A stretch of 64,000 bases of DNA from assembly GCF_002846205.1 (NCBI RefSeq), contig NZ_PHKV01000002.1:186001-250000 (forward strand), in the 5' to 3' direction. Origin of the DNA: Xanthomonas prunicola. GTDB taxonomy: Bacteria > Pseudomonadota > Gammaproteobacteria > Xanthomonadales > Xanthomonadaceae. The notes beneath the pieces are model-generated. The model made no database searches and was not told where the DNA came from. It saw nothing but the letters and a program-made list of their open reading frames with translations. The translations under genes were made by a program, and so were the position numbers. Shown one piece after another: positions 35,815 through 44,715 of this stretch; within the stretch, counting starts at the first letter, position 1; each line of letters starts with the position of its first letter.

Positions 35815-37462
35815 GCCCTTGTTGCTGTTGTCGCTGGCCGTGGCCGCCGCACTGGCACCGCTGCATGCAGCGGCGGCCAATGTCACGCTGATCAATGGCG
35901 ATGCCGGCACCGTGGTCGGCCTGAACGATCCGACCGCTGCCGCGCCACTGGGCGGCAATCCGGGGCGCTCGATCGGTGAGCAACGCCGTATCGCGTACCA
36001 GTACGCCATGGACCTGTGGGGCGCGGTGCTGCAGAGCAATGTCGAGATCAAGGTGTATGCCTCGTTCGCACGACTGACCTGTACTGCCACCGGCGGCACG
36101 CTGGGCCAGGCCGGCCCGAACTGGATCGTCAACAATTTCCCCGGCGCCAAGCCCGATACGCTGTACCCGTCCGCGCTGGGCGATGCGATCGCCGGGCAGG
36201 ATCTGGTGCCGGATCCGTCCGATCCGGCCGACGTGTTTTCGCAGTTCAATGGCGACCTGGGCAAGGACGATTGCCTGGCCGGTTCGGGTTGGTACCTGGG
36301 TCTGGACGGCAAGACGCCTGCAGGTCAGATCAACTTTCTCAACGTGGTGATGCACGAGATCGGCCACGGCCTGGGCGCCGCGGGCTTCCTCAACAAGACC
36401 ACCGGCGTGCTGGGTTCGGGCAGCGGTTTGACCGACGTCTACACCTCGCAGGCCTACGACAACGTCCAGAACAAGCGCTTCGACGACCCGACCATGACCA
36501 ACGCCCTGCGCGCCGAAGCAATGCGCACGCCCGGCCGCACGGTATGGGCTGGGACGCGCGTGAACCGCGAGGCGGCGTTGATTCTGGATCCGCGCACGCT
36601 GCTGCGTGTGACCGCACCGGCCAGCGCTGCGGGTAAGTTCGAAGTGGGCTTTGCCAGCTTCGGGCCACTGGCCACGGCGGCCAATTTCCCGGCACGCTCG
36701 GTGGTGACGGTCAACGATGGCGTGGCGGCTGCATCGGCCAGCGATGGCTGCGAAACTCCGTTCGTCAATGCGGCCGATGTCGCCGGCAAGGTCGCGCTGA
36801 TCGACCGCGGCACCTGCGCGTTCGCGATCAAGGTGAAGAATGCCCAGCTCAACGGCGCAGTGGGCGTGATCGTCGCCAACAACGCGGCGGGTGTGCAGAC
36901 GATGGGCAATGCGGCACCGCCGATCACCGACATCACCATCCCCGCGATCATGGTCTCGCAGGCCGATGGCGCGCGCCTGAAGACTGCCTCCGTGGTCGCG
37001 GCGCTGTACGAAGATCCGGAGTTGCTGCAGGGCACCGACAGCGCAGGCCGCACGCGTCTGTATTCGCCCAGCGTGGTGGCCGGCGGCTCGACGTTCTCGC
37101 ATTTCGATACCGATCTGCAGCCGAATGCATTGATGGAACCGTTCGACACACCGGAAGTGCAGGCGCACGTCAACGTCGACCTGACCCCGGCGCTGTTTGC
37201 CGATATCGGATGGACCTTGAACAGCGGGCCGGCCAAGTTGGGCAGCTGCAGCACGCAGGTGCCGACGGTGGAGACTGGCGGCCTGATTCCGGGAGCAAAC
37301 ATCTCCGCCGAAAGCAGCCTGTGCAAGACGCAGAACGTCGGCAACCGTCTGGGTTACCTGACCTGTATGGACGAGCACGTGCGCCAATTGCAGAGCCAGG
37401 GCGTGATCAGCCGCACGCAACAGGCCGCGGTCTTCGTTTGTGCCACCAAGGTGCGCCCATAG
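35807..37462 (+). CDS. Secreted PA-domain metalloprotease (leishmanolysin-like metzincin layout)
   Basis: 551 residues with a signal peptide (1-23). The zinc motif HEIGHGLGAAGF sits at 183-194. A protease-associated (PA) domain follows, from about 285 to 400 (CETPFVNAADVAGKVALIDRG, CAFAIKVKNAQ, GAVGVIVANN). After it comes FSHFDTD with His432 and then LMEPF with Met443, the order of a distant third zinc ligand plus Met-turn in M8 peptidases. The C-terminal 60 residues hold four Cys and a helical CMDEHVRQLQSQG segment. Likely a type II-secreted protease. No other protease catalytic residues are seen. Confidence 0.8.
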   Translation: MNKPLLLLSLAVAAALAPLHAAAANVTLINGDAGTVVGLNDPTAAAPLGGNPGRSIGEQRRIAYQYAMDLWGAVLQSNVEIKVYASFARLTCTATGGTLGQAGPNWIVNNFPGAKPDTLYPSALGDAIAGQDLVPDPSDPADVFSQFNGDLGKDDCLAGSGWYLGLDGKTPAGQINFLNVVMHEIGHGLGAAGFLNKTTGVLGSGSGLTDVYTSQAYDNVQNKRFDDPTMTNALRAEAMRTPGRTVWAGTRVNREAALILDPRTLLRVTAPASAAGKFEVGFASFGPLATAANFPARSVVTVNDGVAAASASDGCETPFVNAADVAGKVALIDRGTCAFAIKVKNAQLNGAVGVIVANNAAGVQTMGNAAPPITDITIPAIMVSQADGARLKTASVVAALYEDPELLQGTDSAGRTRLYSPSVVAGGSTFSHFDTDLQPNALMEPFDTPEVQAHVNVDLTPALFADIGWTLNSGPAKLGSCSTQVPTVETGGLIPGANISAESSLCKTQNVGNRLGYLTCMDEHVRQLQSQGVISRTQQAAVFVCATKVRP

Positions 37463-37484
37463 TGATGTGTGGGATTGTGTGATG

Positions 37485-37516
37485 CGAACGGCGCCGAAAG
37501 GCGCCGTTCGTTTATT
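37485..37516 (+). terminator. Rho-independent terminator of the protease gene
   Basis: CGAACGGCGCC-GAAA-GGCGCCGTTCG followed by TTTATT; 11-bp perfect stem. Confidence 0.93.
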
Positions 37517-37768
37517 CGCACTCGTGCTGGTCAGCGCAGGCCAGTGCATCGATGCGGCGCTGCAACGACACCGAAGGCGCAACCAGTCAGCGCGCCGGCG
37601 CCATGCATAGGCAGCCCGCTGACTCTTGGACTGCTGGACAGAACGGTTGCGCGCGATCACCGCGATGCGGTGGATGTGCCAGCAATCAGTTCCCAGGCTA
37701 GGTGTCTGGATTTTCGGCAGTGCATGCCAACCTGCGTCACTCAGGCCGTGCGTGGTGACGCCGGCCGG
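37517..37768. other. Spacer between convergent protease and pncB genes
   Basis: About 250 bases; nothing recognisable. Confidence 0.4.
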
Positions 37769-38947
37769 CTAAGCCTCTGCCATGGTCGGCAGCCCGAACA
37801 CGTCGCGCAGATAGCGCAGATATCCGATGTCGTCGCACATGCTCTTGCCGGGCGAATCGCTGAGCTTGGCCACCGGCTGGCCATTGCAGCGAACCATCTT
37901 GATGACGATCTGCAGCGGCGTCGGCCCCAGATCGTTGGTCAGACTAGTGCCCACGCCGAAGGCGAGCCGGCAGCGGGCATGGAAATGCGCGTACAGACGC
38001 ATCACCTTGTCGATATTGAGGCCGTCGCTGAACACCAGCACCTTGGCGCGTGGATCGATGCGGTGCGCTTCCAGATGCGCGATGACGCGCTCGCCCCATT
38101 CGAACGGGTCGCCCGAATCGTGGCGCATGCCATCGAACAACTTGCAGAAATACAGATCGAAATCACGCAGGAACGCATCCAGCCCGACCACATCCGACAA
38201 CGCGATGCCCAGATCGCCACGGTATTCGCGCGCCCACGACTCCAGCGCGGCCACCTGCGAATCGCGCAATCGCGGTCCCAGCGCCTGGAATGCCTGCAGA
38301 TACTCGTGCGCCATCGTGCCCAGCGGGGTCAGCCCGTACTGCATGGCGAAATACACGTTGCTGGTGCCAACGAACTGCTCGCCCAGGCCATCGCGCAGCA
38401 GCGGCAGCAACTCACCATGCCACTGCCGCGAGTAACGCCGGCGCGTGCCGTAATCGGCAATCTTGCAGCCGGCCGGCATGCTGCGCAGGCTGCTCACCTT
38501 CTCGCGCAAACGGCTGCGGCCTTCCTCGAAATCCGGCTCGGAGGTATTGCGGAACCAGACCTCGTTGATGATCGCCAACAGCGGCACCTCGAACAGGATG
38601 GTGTGCAGCCACGGCCCGCGGATGGTCAGCTCGATCTCGCCCGGGTGGGTCGCCGATGCGGCCAGGCTCAGATACTTGCGATCCAGATGGAACAAGGCGA
38701 GGAAGTCGGCGAAGTCCGGCTTGATGAAACGCAGGCTGCGCAGGTAATCCACCTCATCTTCGCGCAGCCGCAACCGACACAGCGCATCGATCTCGCGCGA
38801 GATCTCGTCAATGAACTGGGCCAGGTCCACACCGGGAGTGCGGCATTTGAAACGGTAATCCACCTGCGCCGCAGGGTGCTGGTGCAGCACCGCCTGCATC
38901 ATGGTGAATTTGTACAGATCGGTGTCGAGCAGCGAATGGATGATCAT
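37769..38947 (-). CDS. pncB: Nicotinate phosphoribosyltransferase
   Basis: Converts nicotinate and PRPP to nicotinate mononucleotide in NAD salvage, driven by ATP through a phosphohistidine. The 392 residues begin [21 protein letters not shown], contain the [15 protein letters not shown] active-site block with the histidine that is phosphorylated in the family, then [24 protein letters not shown], and end in a typical PncB C-terminus ([12 protein letters not shown]). A single-gene unit, convergent with the protease pair. Confidence 0.95.
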   Translation of the reverse strand: MIIHSLLDTDLYKFTMMQAVLHQHPAAQVDYRFKCRTPGVDLAQFIDEISREIDALCRLRLREDEVDYLRSLRFIKPDFADFLALFHLDRKYLSLAASATHPGEIELTIRGPWLHTILFEVPLLAIINEVWFRNTSEPDFEEGRSRLREKVSSLRSMPAGCKIADYGTRRRYSRQWHGELLPLLRDGLGEQFVGTSNVYFAMQYGLTPLGTMAHEYLQAFQALGPRLRDSQVAALESWAREYRGDLGIALSDVVGLDAFLRDFDLYFCKLFDGMRHDSGDPFEWGERVIAHLEAHRIDPRAKVLVFSDGLNIDKVMRLYAHFHARCRLAFGVGTSLTNDLGPTPLQIVIKMVRCNGQPVAKLSDSPGKSMCDDIGYLRYLRDVFGLPTMAEA

Positions 38948-39336
38948 GGCGCCGGATTATGCCCGCTGCAGCGATGCCGGCGTGTGCACCGGTCAAGACC
39001 CGAGTGACCGCGCCGTGCCCCGGACCTGCGTCCGAGGCGCGTGCCTGGGCTCGCCGAGGCGCTAGTTAGTCGCAACTCGTCCTGAGTCGTGCATTCATCA
39101 GCGGAAGGTCCGCGTCGCAATCACCAATGCGCGGCCGCCGCGGCCGCCTGACGCGCTGCGAACCTGCGCAACACGCTCGTGTCGTAGCGATCCACAGCGG
39201 CTGACAACCGCAACGAGCAGTCGTCAGCCGGGTCTCCGTGGCTCGCAGGAACCGTCGCATGCGAGCGCTGCCTGTCGATCCCGAGCACCTTGGCGCCCCG
39301 CCCTGCGCGGCAAGCGCAGGCGTTCACTCGCCGCTC
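38948..39336. other. Spacer with dispersed hairpin repeat
   Basis: About 390 bases. The second copy of the GGCTGAC/GTCAGCC element is at 39199-39230. No gene seen. Confidence 0.5.
39199..39230. repeat. Dispersed hairpin repeat, copy 2
   Basis: GGCTGACAACCG...GTCAGCCG inverted repeat followed by GGGT; matches copy 1 at 34091-34122, including the CGAGCAGTCGTCAGCCGGGT flank. Confidence 0.6.
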
Positions 39337-40305
39337 TTAGCGCGCCAGCACCTGCTCCGCCGGCTTGCCCTGCACGGTGAAGTCGCTGTCGCCCGGGCCG
39401 CCGGCCTTGGGGTCGGTGTACCAGCACCACAACGCAATGCCTTCCACGCCATGCGCCTGCAGCACCTTGCGCCACTGTTGCAGCACCTGCAGCTGCAGCT
39501 TCGTATCGACGGCGGCCGTGCGTTGCTCCGGACTTTCCCACGGCGCCGCCAGACTGCCGCGCGCCGAACGCAACCCCAGCTCGGCCACCCACACCGGCTT
39601 ACCCACACGCTGACCCAACTGCTGCAAGCGTTGCGCGGCAGCGGTCATTTCGGCGGTCCGCGCATCGGCAGCTTCGGAGAGGCGCGGATACAGACTGGTG
39701 CCCACCGCATCGAACAACGACCAATAGCGGAAGCTCTCGGCATGCTCCATGCCGTCGGCCACATACAGCAGTTTTCCGTTGTAGACCTTGCGCACTGCCG
39801 CGACCAACGCCGGCCATTGCGGCGCATCCTGCAACTTACGCAACTCGGTGCCGATCACCAGCGCTTCGGCATGTTCGTCCTGGGCCAGCTTGGCCAACGG
39901 CAGCAGCGCGTTCTGATACGCCGCAAACCAGGCTGCTTGATCGGTGGGCGCGGCATCGCCCGCCCAGTGCCCCGGAATCCAGACATGCACCTTGAGCGTT
40001 GGCTGCAAGCCGGCCTGAACACTTGCTCGCAACGCAGCGCGCATGGCCTCCACACTGCTGTCGCTGCCCAATACCGGATCGTTGGACTGCGGGTTGGCTT
40101 GCCACACGAACGCGACCAGCAGCGCCTTGCTGGCGCCGGTCTTGGCTAATGCATCCAGCGACTGTGCTGCAGCCTGGCTTTCCCACGGTGCGTTAGCGGA
40201 AACCTTGACGTTGGCGCCCATCCAGGTGGGCGCGGCGGCATTGCATCCGTTTGCCAACAGACACACGCCGATCAACGTTGCGATGCTTAGAACGCGCTTG
40301 AACAT
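39337..40305 (-). CDS. Glycoside hydrolase (clan GH-A like), last gene of the xag operon
   Basis: 322 residues with a signal peptide; the C21 of LLANGCN could be an acylated Cys but the lipobox is atypical (Asn two before Cys). A TIM-barrel pattern with GTELRKL (Glu154, candidate acid/base) and VWVAELGLRS (Glu242, candidate nucleophile) is typical of GH-A enzymes; VHVWIPGHW and WSLFDAVGTSLYP fit the other strands. It probably trims or releases the polysaccharide made by the operon. Starts 19 bases inside the preceding gene's end, so it is coupled. Confidence 0.75.
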   Translation of the reverse strand: MFKRVLSIATLIGVCLLANGCNAAAPTWMGANVKVSANAPWESQAAAQSLDALAKTGASKALLVAFVWQANPQSNDPVLGSDSSVEAMRAALRASVQAGLQPTLKVHVWIPGHWAGDAAPTDQAAWFAAYQNALLPLAKLAQDEHAEALVIGTELRKLQDAPQWPALVAAVRKVYNGKLLYVADGMEHAESFRYWSLFDAVGTSLYPRLSEAADARTAEMTAAAQRLQQLGQRVGKPVWVAELGLRSARGSLAAPWESPEQRTAAVDTKLQLQVLQQWRKVLQAHGVEGIALWCWYTDPKAGGPGDSDFTVQGKPAEQVLAR

Positions 40306-41687
40306 GCAGCAGCCACCCCCGCATTCGACGGCGCCGCGTGCTGGGCGCACGCCGTCGCACGCAAGGATGCATTGCTCTTGTCCGTCGGCGCGACCGTCGC
40401 CGCTGACGGGTTTGCCGACTCGGCACTGTCCGCAGGTGCTGTGGCAGCTGGCGCCACGGCAGCGCTGTCCGCGATCGCCGGCTGCACCACACCACCATCC
40501 TGCACAGCAGGAACAACAGATGCACTCACCGGCAACGCCGTCGGCGGCGTCGTGACGACAGGCTCGCCCTGCATCAGGGACTGTTCGTCGCTGGCTGCGT
40601 TACGCATCCAGCTGCCCCAGCCCTGTGGTTGTGCCCAGACCGCACCCACCAGGCCCAGCAGCAGCAACCCGGCCGCTTGGCCGCGTTGGTCGGCCTGCAA
40701 CGCGCGCAACAACAACGCCACCGGTACCCATAGCAGCAGCAAGGCATCGAAGCCAGCCCAGCCAAACGCAAACGACAACGCTGCCGCGCAGATCACGGTG
40801 CCGGCACTGGCCACCACGCCACGCGTCAACGCGCCACTACGCGTCCGCGCCACCAGCGCCAGGACCGGGAAGCACACCGCTGCCGCAACGCCCCAACGTA
40901 CCGCCGGCAACCAGCCTTCGGCATGACCCGCCAGCGGCAGTGGCAGTGGGTTGAACGCCGGCGCGATGCTGAGCATCGTTGGCCACGGCGCCTTGAACAC
41001 GAGCAGATTGACGTACGCCCACATGCCGATCAGGAACGCGAACGGCAAATAGCACACCAGGTAAAACGAACCCGGCGCCTTGCGCAGCATCTGCGGCGGC
41101 ATCACCAACAACAGCCACGGCGCGACCATCGTCGACAGCGCCAGCGTCTGCAGATCCAGACACAGCAGAATGCACAACCAGCCGGCAATCCGCAGATAAG
41201 TGAACGCTTCCACCTGCGCCTGCAACCGGCGCAAGGTGCGGCACAAGCCGTAAAAGGCCAGCAATCCCACCGCGTGACTGCCGCCGGCGGCGATCGGCAG
41301 CAGGAACAACGGATTGCAACCCACCAGCAACGTCAGACCGCTGGCCCAGCCCCGTCCGAACACACCGGCCAGATCGCGCCACAGCAGCGACAGGAACAAC
41401 GCGTTCGCCGCCACCGCCACGAACGGCCACACCTGGAACGGCAGATTCCAACTGTGCTGGGTCAGATCGACTACCCACCCCAACACCCCGGTCGCCGGCA
41501 GTCCGACACCCGGCGCAAGCGCAGGCGCCGCGGGGCCTGCGGACTGCACCAGCAACGGCTGACTCAGCAGCGACAGCGCCACCACAGCGACCAGGAACGC
41601 CGGCAGCCCGCTATCGCGACGTGGCGCGACCGGCTCACTCTTCGAGTGCGGCACGGCGCTCGTTTTCCGAATGCTTGCTGATGCCAT
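40287..41687 (-). CDS. xagC: Polytopic membrane protein, XagC-like
   Basis: 466 residues, about ten hydrophobic helices, then an Ala/Pro/Ser/Thr-rich C-terminal tail (from about 375). No known catalytic motif. It lies between the glycosyltransferase and the hydrolase, as expected of the third gene of xagABC, and may be an export or assembly component. The ATG used overlaps the end of xagB by 53 bases; GTG at 41654 would shorten the overlap to 20. Gene name is by context. Confidence 0.65.
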   Translation of the reverse strand: MASASIRKTSAVPHSKSEPVAPRRDSGLPAFLVAVVALSLLSQPLLVQSAGPAAPALAPGVGLPATGVLGWVVDLTQHSWNLPFQVWPFVAVAANALFLSLLWRDLAGVFGRGWASGLTLLVGCNPLFLLPIAAGGSHAVGLLAFYGLCRTLRRLQAQVEAFTYLRIAGWLCILLCLDLQTLALSTMVAPWLLLVMPPQMLRKAPGSFYLVCYLPFAFLIGMWAYVNLLVFKAPWPTMLSIAPAFNPLPLPLAGHAEGWLPAVRWGVAAAVCFPVLALVARTRSGALTRGVVASAGTVICAAALSFAFGWAGFDALLLLWVPVALLLRALQADQRGQAAGLLLLGLVGAVWAQPQGWGSWMRNAASDEQSLMQGEPVVTTPPTALPVSASVVPAVQDGGVVQPAIADSAAVAPAATAPADSAESANPSAATVAPTDKSNASLRATACAQHAAPSNAGVAAACSSAF

Positions 41688-43542
41688 GCGTGGTCTTCTC
41701 CCAATAGAACGGATTGTGGATCAACTGCCACAACCCCTTGTAGGCAGCGATCGACTGCAACGCCCAGTAGAACGGTACCGTCAGCGCGTACGGCGCCAAC
41801 TTGAAGTAGTCGCGCTTGAACGCAGCGACCAGCGTGATGTAGATGAAGAACGCATTGGCCAGCAGCAGATTGACCAGTGAGACAGCAGCCAACCACGGCG
41901 GGAAGAAGCGCTCGAACATCGTGGTGCCGGTGAGCATCCACACTGCGTACAGCGCCCACAGCACCGGCACGCCCAAGGCAGTGAAGAAGCCGCCGCCGAT
42001 GAAGAACTGAAACCCCCAAAACCCCTTGAAGCCGGTACTGCGATACAGATGCACCGGGTCGCGCATGTGCACCAGCCAGGTCTGCATATAGCCCTTGAGC
42101 CAGCGCGAACGCTGCCGGATCCAGTTGGGAATGCTGACGTTGGCTTCTTCGAACGTCGTGGAATTGACCACGTTGACGCGGTAACCGTTCTGGATCAGAC
42201 GCACGCCTAGATCGGCGTCTTCGGTGACGTTGTACGGATCCCACGCGCGCACCTGGCGCAACACGTCCAGTCGGAAGTGATTGGAGGTGCCGCCCAACGG
42301 AATCGGAATGCGCAGGTATTCCAGCGCCGGCAGGTAGAAGTCGAACCAGAGCGTGTACTCCAGCGTGAACATCCGCGTCAGCCAGTTCTCGTCGGCGTTG
42401 TAGTAGTTCAGCCGCGCCTGGATGCACACCACATCCTTCTCGGCCTTGCGGAATGCCGCCACCACGCGCTTGAGCTGATCCGGCTCGGGCTTGTCTTCGG
42501 CGTCGTAGATGGTGAGCAATTCGCCGCGCGCAAAGTGCAACGCGTAGTTGCAGGCCTTGGGCTTGGTCTTGGGCTGCGACGGCGGCACTCGGATGATTTC
42601 GAAGAACGCTTCCAGGCCAAGCTTCTTGGCCGCTTCGATGGTGTCGAAATCGTCAGCTTCCAGTACCAGCTTCACGTCCAGCTTGCTGATCGGGTAATCC
42701 AGCTTGCGCAGCGCGTTGGCCAGAATCGGCAGGACTTCCGGCTCGTTGTACATCGGCACCAGCACGGTATAGACCGGCAGGTCGTCATCCTTCAACGCGG
42801 CCACTTCGTCTTCGGTGACCTTGATGTCGATGCGGTGGCGCGAGCCAAACCACACCAGCAGCAACTTCAAACCGAAGGTAGCCAGAAAGCCAAGCGCCAC
42901 CAGCACGTTGACGACGATCAATGCAGGCACCGGGAACAGCACCAGCATGACCAGCATCACCGCAGCCAACGCCCACAACACGAACTTTTGCCCGCGCGTG
43001 ACGACCTGGCGTGCGGAATACGTCGGCGCATGCGCCGCGAGCAGATTCAACGCGTTGTCGGTGAGCTGCTCATCGGCATAGCGCTGCAGGCTCCAGATGA
43101 TGTCGAACTTGGCGGTACCGACAAAGCGCACGTCCTGGCCGTAATGCTCACGCGCCCAGGCGAACAACGCCGGGTCCGGGTCGGCCACGGCCAGCACCAG
43201 CACGCCGTCTTCGCGCCGCCACGGCAACACCAAGCGTTGCGCGTAGCTATCCAGATCGCCGGGGGTGAGCAGCGCAGGATCCGGTGACTGCTGCACCAGA
43301 TCGATGAATTGCAACCCGAAGTGCGCCGCAACGATGGCGTAGAACCGCTGCGCTGGCACGCCGCGTTGGGCCAGGATCACATCGCCCAGACGCGAGTTCC
43401 AGCGTTGCTGCAAGGCCAGCGCCGAACGCAGCTGTTCATCGGTGATGACGCCTGCCGAAACTAGCGCACGGCCCAGCAGACCGCGCTCGCGGCCGATGTC
43501 CGGCGCGCGTCCCAGCGCTTCCATTTCGCAGGTGACCGTCAT
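41635..43542 (-). CDS. xagB: Family 2 glycosyltransferase with N-terminal MshEN-type domain, XagB-like
   Basis: 635-residue membrane synthase. Residues 22-45 and 51-74 form two 24-residue MshEN motifs (LLGRALVSAGVITDEQLRSA... and RLGDVILAQRGVPAQRFYAI...) separated by 5 residues, the layout of the c-di-GMP-binding MshEN domain. Two membrane helices (about 188-230) precede a processive GT-2 domain: VLVPMYNEPE, LEADDFDT, TIYDAEDKPE, TEDADLGVRL and QRSRW. More helices follow at the C-terminus. Expected to polymerise a surface polysaccharide for biofilm. The ATG at 43542 has no strong Shine-Dalgarno; M7 is an alternative. Confidence 0.8.
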   Translation of the reverse strand: MTVTCEMEALGRAPDIGRERGLLGRALVSAGVITDEQLRSALALQQRWNSRLGDVILAQRGVPAQRFYAIVAAHFGLQFIDLVQQSPDPALLTPGDLDSYAQRLVLPWRREDGVLVLAVADPDPALFAWAREHYGQDVRFVGTAKFDIIWSLQRYADEQLTDNALNLLAAHAPTYSARQVVTRGQKFVLWALAAVMLVMLVLFPVPALIVVNVLVALGFLATFGLKLLLVWFGSRHRIDIKVTEDEVAALKDDDLPVYTVLVPMYNEPEVLPILANALRKLDYPISKLDVKLVLEADDFDTIEAAKKLGLEAFFEIIRVPPSQPKTKPKACNYALHFARGELLTIYDAEDKPEPDQLKRVVAAFRKAEKDVVCIQARLNYYNADENWLTRMFTLEYTLWFDFYLPALEYLRIPIPLGGTSNHFRLDVLRQVRAWDPYNVTEDADLGVRLIQNGYRVNVVNSTTFEEANVSIPNWIRQRSRWLKGYMQTWLVHMRDPVHLYRSTGFKGFWGFQFFIGGGFFTALGVPVLWALYAVWMLTGTTMFERFFPPWLAAVSLVNLLLANAFFIYITLVAAFKRDYFKLAPYALTVPFYWALQSIAAYKGLWQLIHNPFYWEKTTHGISKHSENERRAALEE

Positions 43543-43554
43543 GTAGAGGAGCCC

Positions 43555-44586
43555 TTAGAAACGCCACCAGCCGGCCACGAATGGCCCGCCTGCGGCACCG
43601 GTATTGCGGCCCATCACCGGCTGCTGATATCCGAGCTGCCATTGGCTGCCACCCGGCGCCGTGTACAGCGCGGACAACTGCAGCTTGGTGAGATCGTAGT
43701 TGGTGCCGGTGGCGACGAAGCCGGAATCGGCAGGCGTCTCGCCGCTGATGAAAGCGTCGTTGCGCCCATTGCCCAGGCCCTGGATCACGTTGATTTCGCC
43801 CAACAACAACCAGCTCGGGGCCAGGCTCAAGCCTGTAGACGCATCCACCCGCACTTCGTCCGAGGCGGCACTGCCGCGCAGGCGCACCGCGCCGCCCAGA
43901 TCGACGTAACCGTTGTGATCGCCGAGGGTGTAGCCGCGGCCAAGGCTATAACGCAGTTCCAGACCGTAGTCGCCGAGGCCGAGCGCAGGGTCACGCGACG
44001 GATTATTCGGGTGATATGTCTTGCTGCGACCATACGCAGGGATGCTGACCAGTGCCTGCACCGAACTACGCCAGACGTCGTTCTGCGCGCTTGGCAGCGC
44101 GTAGCGCAGGCCAATTTCCTGATCGGCAAAACCGGTCGTCGTGGTTTGCTGCCGGCCGTTGGAGGCATCGTGGCTGCTAAAACCAACTTCATTGAAATAA
44201 AAATTGCCGATGAAGCTGAGCTTGTCGGTCACACCATGCTCGACATACACGTTGAGCTGGTCCTGGCGGGCGCGGCCGTTGCCGTCGAACTGCTGGCCGT
44301 CGCCAAACGTGGTGCGATGGTGACTGTCGTCGAACCATCCGCGGCCATCGCTATGCAACGCCTTGACGATCACCAACGTGTCGCCCTGCGGCTGGGTCCA
44401 GGCACCGGCTAGGGCGGTGCCCGGCAACGCGACCAGCAGGCAGCTCAATGCGAGCGCCGATGCCAGAACGGACGGCGCACGGCGCCGGGGTGGATTGGAG
44501 TGAGACGGCGAGACAACCAGGCTGGACTGCAGCGGGGTAGCGCACGGCTGACGGACCCGCAACTGCGGGTCGTTCTGTAAAGACAT
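43555..44586 (-). CDS. xagA: Outer-membrane protein, XagA-like
   Basis: 343 residues. A long n-region (to about 38) precedes a hydrophobic signal (VLASALALSCLLVALPGTALA) with cleavage about residue 60. The rest is beta-rich with repeated aromatic/Gly patterns and ends GWWRF, an outer-membrane C-terminal motif. Probably the export pore or anchor for the polysaccharide made by XagB. AGGAA ribosome-binding site and a 13-base distance to xagB; first gene of the operon. Three TGTGAT half-sites lie upstream. Confidence 0.7.
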   Translation of the reverse strand: MSLQNDPQLRVRQPCATPLQSSLVVSPSHSNPPRRRAPSVLASALALSCLLVALPGTALAGAWTQPQGDTLVIVKALHSDGRGWFDDSHHRTTFGDGQQFDGNGRARQDQLNVYVEHGVTDKLSFIGNFYFNEVGFSSHDASNGRQQTTTTGFADQEIGLRYALPSAQNDVWRSSVQALVSIPAYGRSKTYHPNNPSRDPALGLGDYGLELRYSLGRGYTLGDHNGYVDLGGAVRLRGSAASDEVRVDASTGLSLAPSWLLLGEINVIQGLGNGRNDAFISGETPADSGFVATGTNYDLTKLQLSALYTAPGGSQWQLGYQQPVMGRNTGAAGGPFVAGWWRF

Positions 44587-44635
44587 TGCACGATTCCTGA
44601 TGGGGGACCAGGGAGGGACAGGAAGCTCGGGACTG

Positions 44636-44697
44636 ATCACACTTCGGGGCGGAACGTATCACAGTTCCAGCCCGCTACTCATCACTGATTTATCACA
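44636..44697 (-). promoter_or_regulatory. Cluster of Clp/CRP-type half-sites upstream of xagA
   Basis: Minus-strand TGTGAT at 44697-44692, 44663-44658 and 44641-44636, and AGTGAT at 44686-44681. Spacings 44636/44658/44681 are 22-23 bases, about two helical turns. No full TGTGA-N6-TCACA palindrome is present, so direct Clp binding is only suggested. Confidence 0.4.
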
Positions 44698-44715
44698 AAT
44701 TTAACGCAGTTGACG

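Noticed and set aside
35741..37660. 639-codon frame opposite the protease gene
   Set aside because: Antisense shadow; low-complexity composition, no start signals.
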